Notes: generated by a model not told the origin, from the sequence alone. A stretch of DNA of 64,000 nucleotides from Nelumbo lutea (GCA_022828595.1 JAKGHH010000002.1:109613254-109677253), one strand, 5' to 3'; numbered from the stretch's first letter, positions 43,843 to 57,111 are shown. Translations and numbers: made by a program.

Positions 43843-46800
43843 TCATTTCCTGCTTGAGTTCAGAGGTTTCACCGGCAATGAATAAAGAGGAGCAGGGCAC
43901 ACTCTGGGTTTTGGTTTAACCTCCACTTCATTTATAATGCGCACAAAGATTGCATCCGGTTCATGCCTGCAAATACACAAATTGAATGAATACTCTCATG
44001 TGTTTGATTGTATATCGGGGTGGGGGGGCAAGGCTTTTAGGTCAGTATCATACGGCCTGTCTCCTTCTTCAAATGTATAACTGGAGGCCACAGCCAATAA
44101 ACGACCATCTCTGCTGAAGGATAATGCTGCAATGCTTGTAGGGTATTTTGTATACTGCACAAAAGTAACATTTAAACCCTTGCCATGTACAAGTTTACAA
44201 GTGAAGAGAGAAGGGAAGCCTTCAAAACTGCAATACCTGATATAGCCTCTTCTTGTTGTTGCCATCCCACACATTGACATAACCATCACAACCTCCAGTG
44301 GCAAATGTACCGTAGCTGCCACATGTGGAAGCATAGACGAAAAAATGAGTCTTGAACCAATTACTCAATGAAATGGGAAAGCAACGCCTACCTTTAGGAT
44401 TGAATTTTTACCTCCACAAAGAGACAAGACCAGTAAGCATCAAACGAATAACCAATGAGTGACCCAGTTAACTATATTAATTCTTGGATGGACACTATCC
44501 AACCACCCCACCCCCACCCCCAACACAAAAAAGGGTTCACAATATCAGATAAACTTAACTTGGCTAAGCCTTAACCAAGTTGATACCAAGATGAGTATCA
44601 ATATGCTAATCCAATCTACGGCTTATATATCTGTAACTGCTCAAATCATTTCTTATCAGACATTCTTTTGTCCCTCTTTTCAGAGCCATTGTAGGTGTGC
44701 TATCCAATTCACATAACAGAACCATCTCAATCAAATGTTCTCCATGTTTTTGAAGCTACTTCTAGGTTTCCATTTACATGTCATCCTTCTTGATCTTGTA
44801 TCTCTCCAACAATCCATCTTGACAAGTCGCTTACGTTACACTCAGTCCTATAGTTCCCCCACTGAGAAAGGGAAAGACTTACACAGGATGGAATGCAATT
44901 GCATTGACAGGATAGACTCTGTCTCTACCAGCCTCTGATTTTCGGTGGCACTTGAAAGCATAGATCTGCAAGGAGCTTACTTCCATCATTAAACGGTAAA
45001 GAATAGTTTGAGAAAAATGCAAGCTAGGGTAAAAGTAAGATTAAATTTTCATGCGAATAGTGCCTTTGTAGAAGCATGGCACAAGTGCTTAAGCTTAGAT
45101 CATTTTAAAGACAGCTAAGAGATATATTCAAAAGCCAACGGCAACATATTGTGATGCCTAAAACAAGTGGCATCTCCTTGCACATTGTATTAATTAAAAG
45201 AAAGAAAAGAACAACAGTATTTGAGAGCAAGGGATCTCCAATTGTGTGGTGCAAACAGATTAAAAGACACAAGTCAGGTAAAGCCCCATGTAAACAGGAA
45301 AAGGGAACTCAACATCAACATTATTAATCCTGTAACAAACAATTCTTCAAGGATAATGGCATACTTCTTAGCTTGACCAGCCTCAGACAGATCGAAGAAC
45401 TCCATCGCAACTCGTCCTTCCACTGAACTAAGAGCAAAACCTGCATACAATGCCCCAAGTCAAGAAAATGGCTTTTCAGCAATGAGTACAAGACATGACT
45501 CAACTCAACTCAGCCTTAACCTAACTATTTGGGGTCAACCGAATACAAGATATGGAAGACATGCACAAAACAACCAGAACTGCTTCACCTTACCTGCCTT
45601 TTTTTAACTGCACCAACACCCTTGGATTTAGGGTCATGTTATGTTGGGTTGCTGGTATTGAAATACATTTCCCAGTGCCTCAAGCAAAGCTAATTTTTAT
45701 GCACTTAATTGAAATAATTACAAAGTGCATAACTGGAATATGAAACAAACTTGTTCTGAAAAACATCATATCCAAAATCATAGAGAAAGTTCAGTCGAAT
45801 CAATCATGGATCATATATGCATTGTATATCAAAATCTAAAATTTAGACAGAAAATTTACCTCATTTTCAATTTGCATTCCTTATACATCATATTTTAAAG
45901 TCATGATGGATCTTCACCAAGGCTCATCACTAGTCATTGTTTATGTGCACTAATCATAGATGTATTTATTAAGCATATTCAAAGGTCCCATGGTGCTTGT
46001 TGTTTGCTGATGGCATTGTATTAATTGATGAAACTAACAAAGGATTAAATACAAGTTTAAGCTTATGGACAAACTCTTTAGAGACAACATTATTATAGGA
46101 GTGCAAATCAGGGTAAGCTTAGGATTGGAAACTAAGAGATAACTCAAATATGACCTCTTTTGTTATCTTGGTTTGGAACATAAGAAGAGATTAAGGAGGA
46201 TGTTGCCCATAGAATTAGAGCAGGAAGGACATAATGGAGGGGTGCATCCATGGTCTTACATGATAGAGAATACCACTCCAGTTAAAAGGAAAACTCTATA
46301 GAACAGTTGTAAGACTAGTAATGCTGTATGGAGCATAGTGTTGGGCAGTCAAGAAACAATATATTCAGAAAATGAATGTGGCAGAAATAAGTGTAGGGTC
46401 AGAAAATGAAGTCACCTGGAGGAACCTATGAATAGCTCCAATAGGTGATAGAATGAGAAAAAGTAGACTAAGATGGTTCAGTCACGTGCATAGAACAACA
46501 TCTACTGTACCTGTAAGAAGAAGCGATCTGTTGCAAGTTAAAGGGACAATAAGGGCTAGGGGCAGACCAAAAAAGGCATCAATTGAAGTAGCAAGAAATG
46601 ATTTAAGCAGTCATGATTTAACAATGGATATGACACGAAACACAATGGAATTGCGAAACAGGATTCATGCAGCCGACCCCATATAGTAGGAATAAGGCTT
46701 AAATGAGGTCCATGAGGATGATATGATCAAGCCCAACCTTACAGTCAATCAACTAAAAGCATTCTTTTGACTCAGATGTTGATAAAAAATAAACTTGGGA

Positions 46801-49800
46801 AATATCTTTAAATAGGTTTTATATACCCTACATACAGCTTCAGTCTAGTAAGAGTTTTGAAATGAAATCTCTTTAAAAAAGAGAAATGAGATGCAAAACT
46901 AGGTTAGGTCCTAGTCAATTTTATCTAAATCTCATGAATTGGATATATTGTTTCTTTATTAGTATGAATTGAATAGTTTTTTGCACAAAATGTTCAACAT
47001 CATAAATCATAAGATTTTGACAAGCTACAAAATCAGAGATAAGAAATATTATGAACATTACAAGCCACTGAGCTACCTATAACGAAACCTTCTAATGCAG
47101 AACATGATGAACTGGATCAAGAAAAAAGAAATAGCATGGCAAAAACAAGAAGCCAAACATGAAGAGGAATTCTTTCTAACTACCAAAAGCACGAGAAAAA
47201 AAAAAGAATTTCAGATATATTAAAATACTATAAAAATTTGAAATGCTCAGATGGGTTACCTGTTCCATTGGGATAACAACATACACATCTAGTTTGATGT
47301 TTCAGTGATGACTCCCTTTTTTGCTCTGGTTGAGACATATTCCGCAGATCATACACATTGGCATGTCTTCCTGCAGTTGCTACCACTAAACGGTGGCCAA
47401 CAAGAGATATAGAATAAACACGCTCAGGCTGTGGGTATGCCCCAACAAGTGCCCGCTCTTGCCCACTTGCACCTCTTGGATCCCAACATTTCAGTGTTTT
47501 ATCCCAACTACTACCAGTGATGACTTGTCCTAAAATCACGAATTATAAACATATTATGATGAAATTTATTCACTTCATAACCGCTTCCAATAAAAAAAAA
47601 TATTATTCACTTCATATGAAAATCACCCCCAAGATCTCATCTTTCATGGCTATGCATGCACCCTAATTGAGTGCTGAAAAAAAAATCCTAATTCTATTAG
47701 AATTTGAGCTTTCTAATCTTTGACTAGTCAGCAAATCCCCCAGCTTAACTCTAGAGTTTTCATAAGTCAATTTTCAAATTACCCAATTCCTGGGCACTTT
47801 AGAGTTTGACTTGATTTCTAAATTAACACTTGAATACTTACTGAACTTAGATGCTTAGCAAATAAGAAAACATATACCCTCAGCTATATGGGATCTTGAG
47901 AGCAGTAAACTGGATACAGTCCCAAAGAACATATAAAAAAAATAATCAACCAGCAACATCTTTTCCTCCACTTGTTGGTCATGCATGCCTCTTGTTGAAT
48001 TGTAGCTAATATAGACTTTGGGCCTGTTCGTTTCCTCTTAAACTCTTATCTCTTAAGAAGAATCTTTTAACTTTAAGAGAAAAATGGTTGTTTGTTTCCT
48101 CGTTTCTTATCTCTTAAAGTGTAATTATACAACTTCTTGTTTTCCAATGATACCCCCAAAAAGACAAACATAAACTCCCATATATGGGGTCAAAATGGAT
48201 ATTTGATAATTTTCAGAATTCAGAATTCAGAACAACATTCTCCGCATTCAAAGTTCAAAGAAAGGAAAAGTTCACCAATACCAATATACCTCTTAATGTA
48301 ATTATTGCACTTTCAGATATAAGACTTCAAAGCAAACAAACAGGCCCTTAGTTCTTCCCACATTTGACTTTGCCTTGACAGTCAATTTTTTGAATCATAT
48401 TCCTACTATGTGTGTAGGAAAACTTATTGCTGTCATCATTAAGCAAGTAGTCAATAGTGGAGGGAACCGTAGCAATGATGGAGATGATTAAAATGATTGC
48501 ATGAAATGATCATCCATTCATCATCACCATCAACAATGATGTCGTCATTTGTTAATATTGTTCATTCATTCATCCTAGTAAAAAACCTTCTTAAAAGGCA
48601 ATTAACACTATAAAAACATTTATTTTTGTGTAAGGATTAAGAATTTAAGACCCTAACATGGATTTGTTTGGGCTTGCCTTGAGAGGATTGGTACAAAGGT
48701 GGCTCATAGAATCAAGAACGCATGATGCTTTACATCACATTAACTATTTGAAATAGTGCAATTGAGGAAAAAAAGAAATTGTGTGTTTTACATGTTTTAT
48801 ATGTTTGATTTTATTTTTAAATTTTTGTTTGAATACACTTTACATGTTATGTTTATGCATTTTAATTTTAGATAATAGGTTTTTTAAAATATTTATTTTA
48901 AAATTAAATTTTATATTTTTATTTATATTATGATTAGTATTTTTTTTAATTTTTGCATTTTTTTAGAATTTTTTAAATTTTTTGGATTTTTTTTACTTTT
49001 TTTACCATTTTCTTGTATTTTTGTGCCTTGCTTTGAAAAGTCGCGTGCCTCGCCTTGCACCTTACACCTCAAGCACAAACTGCTCCTTGTACTTTTAAAA
49101 CACTTGTAACAAGATAGGTGCAAAGAGAATAGCCCATTTACCAAGGAACAACACATCAAATATTTTACTCAGAATTCTGATTATAGTGATTTGTTACATG
49201 TGGAATGGGCTGGAAGAGCTACGAGTAGACCAAAAAGAACATGGGTAGAAGTTGTAAGGAATGATTTAAGCACTAATAATTTAACAGTGGATATGGCTTT
49301 AAATAGAATAGATTTGGTGAAACAGGACTCATGTAGCCAGCCAACCCCATATAGTTGGGATAAGGCATGGATGACGATGATGATTCTGACTATGGTGATT
49401 GCACATAGCTGGCTAGGAAAACATATCAGAAAAGAACTTTTGATGGAGAATATTGAGGATAAAAGCACTGACACTCACAAGACCCATGAGTATATGATGT
49501 CAATGCAATCAGAAATTGTTACACACATGGATGTCTAACCAGAAGAATACTTCTTTTGTTCAGATTAAACACAATGAAACAAGTACAAACCTGCTGCATA
49601 AGAGTATTCAACACAACGAACAGGAGCATCATGCCTTCCCAAAATATCCTCTTGCCAGAGCTAAAAACATACCTAAAATAATGATTGTAACATCATCATT
49701 ATTTTGACATATCATTAAAATTTAAATTTGACATGTAATCCTAAACTAGACAGGAACGTTATGAACTAGGACAAATAAAAGAGATGAAATAATCAAATAT

Positions 49801-52800
49801 CAACTTCTGTAAATTGAATAAAATGATACAGGATAAAGGAATCATAATTTATAAGCAGTATATAGAGAGACTTACCTTGAAGGAGAAGAATAGTGAATAT
49901 TGGATAGAAGGTGCTAATAATGAAAACTAAAAGAAAAGGGAAGGAATAAAAGTATAAGAACAAAAACATAAGAATGCACTACAGAAATAAATGCCTTTTT
50001 ATTCACAATTTAGATCACCTGAGAGATGCCAATGCCAACCAAAATCATTGAAACGCCCCCAAAAAGTGCAAATTGTTACCAAAACTTACAAGCTATCTTC
50101 ACTAATTCAACCTAAGTATAAACAAGAAAGGAACACTGAAGTACTGAACAATGCAAAACAAATTAGACATTAAGTTATTGAACATATAAGAAGTGCCTAA
50201 TTTCAAGTACAAGTTTTCTGTATCATAATGATTATCAAGGAATAATGAGCTTCTGGCCATAGGAGCCCTTCTTCAAATGTATAGAATCACTTGAAAAAAT
50301 GATTCAGCATGGTGTAACATGAAAATGATGTGGAATTGCCAAAAAATGTTGTGAGGTGGATGCTGATAATTTGTGTAAGCAAGAACTTCTCAAGGTAAAG
50401 AGGAATTGCTGTATGGCATCTTATGTTAAAACTTTGTATACTCAAGATAGAATTCCTGAAATTCAATTGAACTGGGACTACCTTCCATAAATATTTGTAT
50501 ATTATATATGTATATGTGTGAGAACGTGAAATACAGTAACCTACCTTATAATGAACATTTTATGAATGAATAATTCCTACAATCTAGGACAATTGGAAAT
50601 CTCCAGCATCTACTAAATGACAATTTTTTAGAGATTTTGTGTGCATATGTAGATATAGATATATGTGTATGTGGATATAACACAAGGGAGAATATTGTTG
50701 CTTAGTACGGAGTATTGAATATTAAAGTGTAACAGAATCCCTTAAGAAATATCATATTGAGCATCAGAGGGTCCCTTACTAATATCAGTTAAACCTTTAT
50801 GTTTCTTGAAATTTGATATTTAAAAGAATAAAGAAGATTAATAGAGAGATCATATCTCATTTAGTCTTTGTCTTTGCCATTGAAAAGGAAAAAAGAAAGG
50901 AAAAGGATAGAAGTTTCTTCTTTTGCTAATTGCAGGTTCTAGACACACAGACACAAGAATCACAATCCAACACATATCTAGAGTCTGACATGGCAAGATG
51001 AAAAAAAAACATGGATTGAAGGGCACTCTACATAAATGTATACACCAGTGTTTTAAAAGGTGGGGGAGGCGTACGCCTAGAGGCGTATGCTAGAGGCGCT
51101 GACACCTTTGAAGCGAACGCCTCTTGTGATTTTTTCATGAGGCGTGCTAGAGGCGCACACCTCATGCGCCTCATGCACATCTGATATAAAAAGACAAAAA
51201 AAAAAAAAAGAAGGAAAGGAAAGGAAAGGAAAGGAAAGGGAAGGGAAATAAAAAGAAAGAGAAGAAAAAAAGAGAAGGAAACAAAAGGAAAAGAAAGGGA
51301 AGGGAAGAAAAGATAAGGGGAAAGAAAGTGGTTTGCCCCCTGCCCCTTCGGCTGGGGGGCAACCCCCCCCCCCTTTCAACTAATGTTATGCATCTTTATT
51401 CTTCTTAAAATAAAAGATTTTTATTAAAAATAAAGAAAAAATGAGATCCCCCCTTCCTCTTCATCCTCCTCCTAACCCCCCTCCTCTTAAGGAGGCTTAA
51501 CCTCCTTGTGTTCGGGAGGCTTACGCCTCTTGCGTTCTAAACTACACCTCATGCCTCTAGGTAGTGGAACGCCTCGCATCACGCCTCCACGTTTTAAAAC
51601 ATTGGTAATTATTCCATATGTTTTGCATTCTTATGTTTATAACCACAAAAATGGTCTAGAAGCTTATGGTTGCCCTCCAGAACATGTTATAGATAAAATG
51701 ACATTCATCATGAAAATTAACTATTCATTTATATCACCTAAGCATAGAGAAAAAGAAAACAAAAGCATCCATCATGTACATTTTCAGTACATTAGCTGTT
51801 CATTTATGTCAAATGGGCAAGGAGAAAAAAGAAGATGTCTAAAAAGAATTCATCAAAAATCAACTATGTCAGAACTCAGAATCACATGTGCCCTACATGG
51901 ATACTTCATCCATTTAGGAGAGTTCATGCAACACCATTCAATTCGCACCAAATCCACCATTGTCTTATGCTTCCACCCATTCCACCCTTCCTGTCCCTCA
52001 CCCTCCCTTAAGTTAGTCCACTTGCTAGCAACTTGGACTCTTTTTTGGTCCTTTATCTAGTAGTTTGTGATTTTATTGGCCCTGAAAAATTAAGGTTCTT
52101 TATCTAATGTATCTTCCACTTTCACTGAATATGATTGTCTTGAAGAGGAAAAGGATGATATTTTTCTTAAAATGATGGATTGGTTTTCTGTAGGAAGCAA
52201 ATAGCCAAATAGTACTGTTTTGAGGTTATATTACCTGCAATTGAAAGCAGCAAAAGAAAAATATGAATTATACACAAAAAAATATTAAGAACAATTTTTC
52301 CTTCAATAACAATTATGTATGATTAACAATCTCTAGTAAATAACAAAATCCCTTTCCAGCAACATAATTAGTCTATTAGAGGGTTACTGTATTAAAAAAT
52401 GGGGTTTGTTTTTTTTGTAGGAAGCAAATGCTACTGTTTTGAGGTTATGTTACCTGCAAATGAAAGCAGTAAAAGGAAAAATATGAGGCCGACACGGAAA
52501 CATATATACAAGAACAAAATTTCTTTCATAACAAATACTTGTGACTAATAATTTCTAGTAAATAAGAAAATCTCTTTCCAGCAACATAATTAGCCTCTTA
52601 GAGGGATACCGTAATAAAAATCAGTTTTGATTTTACTTTCACCAACACGCATTGCACTGACGTTAGACATTGAACCAATCAACATCTAAACTAATTTCTT
52701 GTTATACCAGTTAGAAAGCAGGTGCATGCATAATATTGATTTCAGTTCTCTGAAACCCAATCAGAACACATCCTAACATTAATTCACACAAAACCTAATG

Positions 52801-53774
52801 GGGTATATGTAATATGTTACAACCGGAATTGTAACAAAGAAATTCCTGGGATACACCTAGAGTTAATATGAGCTCTCTAGGTATGACCCAGAACCACGAG
52901 AGGGAGAGAGAGAGAGATCTGAATTCTTGAAACTGTTATTTCTTCTTCAATCGATTATATCAATTGGGTTTTACACACAAATTGAGAGGGAAAATCTGTT
53001 ACAACTCAACTAATCTTTAATGGCTTGAAACAAACTCTAACTAATTCTGTTTACAACTTCCATCTCCACTTTGTTGTTCTTTAGCTGGATGAGTTAAGGC
53101 TGCGGTTATGACAGTATATCTCAAAAAGACACATAGAAAGGATGAGATTCTTTGCAGAATGCATGAGAAAAAAATAACAATCAATAAGTAGCTTCCACTT
53201 GTAGGTTGCAACTAGTGAAGTTGTAAATCTGTGGAATTTCATTCCAAGAACGTGGGATCAAACCCTGTATTCACCGACTAAAAACTGGCACTGGACCCGC
53301 TTTCCCGTGAAAACAAAAGGAAGCATTGTAAAACCAATTGACAATTGCGAAATTGCAGTTTTTATGGTACGAAGCTCCAACCTCAGCTCAAACCAGAATG
53401 ACAAATTCTCACTTACCTCCTGACAGTGTTATCTACACAGGCGCTAAAACCCGAAGAGTCATCGTGGAAACAGCAATCTAGAACTGGACCACTGTGGAAA
53501 AACTCTCCCCTCAAAACATTTGCGCTCGCATCATATAATCGAACAGTCTAGCCAATTGAAACAGGCAACCATATTAAAAACACGAAATGAGACAAGCCAG
53601 TAAGAAAAAACGATCTAACTTTTATTTTATTCTTTGAGAAAGAGAAACAAGTACTCTATCCCATGAAGAAACGAGCAGATTGTCGCTGTGGTTGGAAAAG
53701 CGAAGGTTCGAAATACCATCGGAGGGAGGGTTGGATAGTTCCCTTCCGGCAGAGATGGGAAGGACCCCAGTCAT
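43843..53774 (-). CDS. BUB3: BUB3 mitotic checkpoint WD40 protein, nine exons, frame damaged
   Basis: BUB3 is a seven-bladed WD40 protein that carries BUB1/BUBR1-type kinases to kinetochores in the spindle assembly checkpoint. Exons (minus): 53774-53655, 53547-53417, 49672-49591, 47529-47260, 45440-45365, 44975-44883 or 44965-44883, 44315-44237, 44154-44054, 43966-43843. Start [20 protein letters not shown]; key blocks are [84 protein letters not shown], and [20 protein letters not shown] to VEVKPKP. Problems: the 49591 exon is 82 bp where 83 are needed, because one base is missing before [10 protein letters not shown]; the 45365/44965 junction is in frame only with a weak upstream acceptor at 44975; a Ser codon is doubled in ITGSSWDK; the C-terminus is extended. 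Either a recent pseudogene or sequence errors. Introns carry RTE fragments and MITEs. Confidence 0.88.
46005..46700 (+). mobile_element. RTE-type LINE 3' fragment in a BUB3 intron
   Basis: Read on the plus strand, antisense to BUB3, it starts near [14 protein letters not shown] sequence (46010) and continues as [21 protein letters not shown] and the frame 46453-46686 ([20 protein letters not shown], then [11 protein letters not shown] and [10 protein letters not shown]). Stops occur before 46450. This is the most complete copy of the family split in the CMT intron. Confidence 0.85.
48020..48347. mobile_element. Candidate MITE in a BUB3 intron
   Basis: It starts GGGCCTGTTCGTTTCCTC and ends with the inverted GCAAACAAACAGGCCC, about 328 bp apart, with a non-coding AT-rich interior. 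The flanks (TAGACTTT and TTAGTTCT) do not match, so the insertion borders are unproven. Confidence 0.55.
49180..49390 (+). mobile_element. RTE-type LINE terminal fragment in a BUB3 intron
   Basis: The frame gives [19 protein letters not shown], then [20 protein letters not shown] and a short tail with GATGACGATGATGAT. It is the extreme 3' end of the same RTE family, antisense to BUB3. Confidence 0.82.
51046..51605. mobile_element. Inverted-repeat element with GAGGCG ends in a BUB3 intron
   Basis: Left end CCAGTGTTTTAAAAGGTGGG, then GAGGCGTACGCC; right end reads inverted CCAATGTTTTAAAACGTGGA, then GGCGTGATGCGAGGCG. The inner part has many GAGGCG/CGCCTC words, a purine run with AAAGG units at 51211-51240, and a run of nine to ten C residues near 51366. 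It is non-coding. No target duplication was fixed. Confidence 0.68.
52191..52620. repeat. Diverged tandem duplication, period about 227 bp, in BUB3 intron 2
   Basis: The first unit starts TAGGAAGCAAAT at 52191 and the second at 52418. Shared landmarks include TACTGTTTTGAGGTTAT, TCCAGCAACATAATTAG and TTAGAGGG(T/A)TAC. Small indels separate the two. Confidence 0.85.
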
Positions 53775-53966
53775 GGTCGTGCCTGGCTGAGTTTAAAACT
53801 AGGGTTTTCCCCTGACTCCCTAAGAAAGTGGAAAGAAGAAGAACCAGAATGAGACAGAGAGCGATTCAGATTTGGAAGCAGAGAGTCGGAGACTAGAGAG
53901 GGAATTCTTTTTGAGTTTTTGAAAACATAGGGACTCTGACCATCTCGAATAGATGCCACGGGAACC

Positions 53967-54064
53967 GAGTTCTCATCTGCGCCCCACAATCCACTGACAA
54001 CTAATTAGGGGAGATGCTCCCAATAGACGCTGAGATGTGTATGTGGGGCGCCGATGTGAACTCG
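53967..54064. mobile_element. Small MITE, GAGTTCACATCTGCGCCC family, upstream of BUB3
   Basis: A 98-bp element starts GAGTTCTCATCTGCGCCCC and ends inverted GGGGCGCCGATGTGAACTCG. The flanks share CGGGAA (53959-53964 within CGGGAACC; 54065-54070 within CGGGAATT), i.e. 6 of 8 bases. It lies about 190 bp before the BUB3 start codon, in its promoter or 5' untranslated region. Confidence 0.75.
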
Positions 54065-54310
54065 CGGGAATTCGAAAAGATAACTACGGAACGGATCGTA
54101 GTTGTTTCATGTGAAATTATTTATGATGCGGGAAAGACGTGGTATGAAGGAATTTTGACCAATCAAAACCTACCTATCATAGTTGAACCCATAAACTATC
54201 TTTGCGTTTCTCACAAAAATTTAGAATTCATTTTCGTTGGGTCTTATCGTTAATTGGCCAAAAGACTTTTTTGATCTTTAACTATTTTTCAAATCTTCAA
54301 AACATGTCAC

Positions 54311-55099
54311 TAGGGCTGTTCAGAAGACCCAATGGGGCCAAACCGATCAACCCGGATCGACCCAATTCGAGTTGATCGGGTTTTCTTCAATAGCAGTCAG
54401 TTTCGGGTTGTAAAAAATCATAAATCGATGGTTCGGATCGGTTTCGGTTTTTATGTGTGAAAACCAAAACTAATCCGAATCGATTTAGTAGTTAGTTCCT
54501 AATTAATAGTTACAACCTACTTAGTTCCTACTTAATTAAGTTTTCTCTGTCTTAGTTACAATTTAACTTAATTTCTAGTCTTCTAATTAGGAATGACATT
54601 AATGGCAAGTATTGTAAGACAAATAGACAATGATTTTTTTTGGAAAAGTTTAAATAAAAGAATCAAATGATCTTAGTTTCTATGGTCATTTACACCAAAT
54701 AGGCAACCAATTACAATTAGAATTAGGTGTCATTTTTTACTTAGATTAGAAGGTTTATTGAAATATACAAATTTCAGCCTTCTTTCTTTAATACAGTTTG
54801 ACTTTCTATTTTCTTGATAACTTATATTCTAACTTAGTCTGCCCCCCTTAGCCCCTCAACTCAAGCACAATCTCTATAATTTGACTTTCAAGAATCAAAA
54901 TTTTGAAATTTTAATTTATTACCATGGTTGAACTTAGAGCCGAAACTGAGTCAAACCGACCCAACCCGACTCAAACCGATCAGGTCGGTTTTGCTTAACA
55001 CAGGATTGATTTTGGTTTCAATTTCAGATAACCCGACCAGGTCGAGTCGGTTGGAAAAATCTCAGTAAACCAACCCAACCCAACCCGTAAAAAGCCCTA
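54311..55099. mobile_element. hAT-like non-autonomous element with perfect 8-bp target duplication
   Basis: It begins TAGGGCTGTTCAGAAGACCC and ends AAAAAGCCCTA, so only about 8 terminal bases pair well. CATGTCAC lies on both sides (54303-54310 and 55100-55107). Subterminal parts are rich in words such as AACCGA, CCCGACC and CAACCC. It is non-coding. Confidence 0.85.
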
Positions 55100-55107
55100 C
55101 ATGTCAC

Positions 55108-55829
55108 TCCCCATTTTGATCCAAAGTTAAGGGGATTATCGCCGAGGTGTTACTGATGGCTTCGGAATTTTACGAAAAAATCCTTCTCACAAAAATTCTT
55201 CAACATTAGCTTTCATTAATATGGATAAGTGGAAAAATTAGATGGGTGGATGAGAATGAATGTGATAGAAATCCAAATGCTAAGATGATGTTTGGGAGTA
55301 ATTTTATTTTTTAAAAATAAGTATTTATTTGAATAAATATTTATTTGCATTTGACAATTAAAATAAGTAATTATTTAGTATTGGGCGTTTGATGATATTT
55401 TTCCTTTAAATTTTGAAATTATACCATATGGGGTGTCTCTCTCTCCAAATCTTCTACGGACTTCCTTCACAAAAGATTTCGCAATTAAAAACCTTAGGCC
55501 TGACACCCCCTGTTGGAGATATACCGTTGGCCATCATCAACGAATATTCCGTGACCCCAAGCTCCAGGGCGATCTTCTCCAACGAGCTCCCATTATGGAC
55601 AACTTGTTGATTATGACATTTACACTGCAAAGGAATGTACAGGTACACCTCACCCCCACTAAACTAGACAAGTCCACACCGGAGTTGGAGAGGTTATTGG
55701 ATTCTACAACCATACCGGACGTCACCAGCCCTAAAAAAGACCTTGTTGAAAAAGTCCTAAAATAGTCCTAAATATTGTTGCAATTACACATAAAAGGGAG
55801 TTTTGATAATCTCACAAGCGGCCAATGAC
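55108..55829. other. Spacer, no gene confirmed
   Basis: A plus-strand frame at 55433-55765 is open for 110 codons, but I recognise nothing in it and its composition is not convincing. No terminal repeats were found. Confidence 0.35.
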
Positions 55830-56324
55830 TAGGGGTGTTAATGGTATTCGAAAATTTAATTTTGAATTCAATATTCGACATAATCAAATTAAATTTGGAT
55901 AATTTGAATATCTAATCGATCGAATTTAGATATCTTATTCTTACCAGATAGTTAATCAGATTCGAATTTGGATATGACCTGATTCGATTTGATAAATATC
56001 TAAATTCGATTGATTATTTAATTCTTATATATAATATATAAAATATTTCATATAATATATATATAATAGTTAAGTTATATAAATAATTTATATATTTATA
56101 TACTTTATATCAATAAAATATTTATTTTATATATTTATTAATTATCTAAAATAATTAATTAATCAAATTCGAATCGAATCGGATATTCACATATTTAATC
56201 GGATTTGAATTTAGATATTAATTTTCAATATCTGTCGATATCGAATCGAATTCGGATATCGGATTTTCTAATCGAATTCAAATATTGCTTGATCCGATTC
56301 GAATTTGATCCATTTATACCCCTA
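55830..56324. mobile_element. Candidate hAT-like MITE
   Basis: Starts TAGGGGTGTTAATGG and ends CATTTATACCCCTA, a good inverted match. The interior is full of GAATTCGA/TCGAATTC words. Flanks CCAATGAC and GTAAGGAC agree at five of eight positions, so an old target duplication is possible but not shown. Confidence 0.6.
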
Positions 56325-56415
56325 GTAAGGACGGTAGATTCTCATCGGCGGCCACAATTTGGTTGCAGAAGCTTTTTCTGCATTCTTGATCGAAACCATG
56401 ATTCATAGTTGCAAG

Positions 56416-56735
56416 TAGGGGTGGATTCGAGCCAAGGCGAGTCGAATAGTACAAGGCTCGAGCTTGGCTTGCCAAAGTAGTACAAGGCTCAAGCTCAATT
56501 CAAGTTAGAACCTTAAGCTCGAGCTTGACTCGAGTCAAGAACTCGTTAGCTCGAGCTCAATTTGAGAAAAAAAATATAAAAATAAAAAATGATATATAAA
56601 AATATTTTTTATTTGATATTTAAAAAATTAAAAATTATAATATTTTTATTATATATATTATTTTCTATAAGTTTATATATATTATATATATTCACTCGAG
56701 TACCTCATGAAGAGCTCGGCTCGTGGCCACCCCTA
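56416..56735. mobile_element. Candidate MITE with CTCGAGC-rich ends
   Basis: Starts TAGGGGTGGATTCGAGCC and ends GGCTCGTGGCCACCCCTA. Inner words AGGCTCGAGCTT and GAGCTCGAGC repeat. The flanks do not match clearly. Confidence 0.6.
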
Positions 56736-57111
56736 ACTGCGACAATGGAGAAGTAGAAGAAGCCCAACGTTTTTACATTTAAAGGGTGTAACCGGTATTC
56801 TAAAAATTGACTAGGGATGATTTTGAGAGAAAACATTTAATAAGTGGTTATTATTTAAGTACTTATTCTGGGTTTATTTCCAAAACACCAATAAGTGCTC
56901 AATGGTGTGGTCCCAACCCAAATAAGCACTTATTCTGGGTTTGTTTCTCTCTTGTTTTTTCTCAAACCAACCATAGACTAAGTATGAAGTGAAAGATCCT
57001 CAATTGGATTCTGACTACTAGATCTTTTTTAGCTACAAATTTTTGAGTTGATGATTTGTGCTGCTATAAATTTGAAATATCCATTTTCCCACTACCATTT
57101 GGTTCCTCTTA

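Noticed and set aside
48020..48347. Target duplication for the GGGCCTGTTCG element
   Set aside because: The flanks TAGACTTT and TTAGTTCT do not match; only the inverted ends support it.
51506..52060. 184-codon plus-strand frame
   Set aside because: It begins inside the right end of the inverted-repeat element at 51046-51605 and runs through a BUB3 intron on the opposite strand; no domain is visible.
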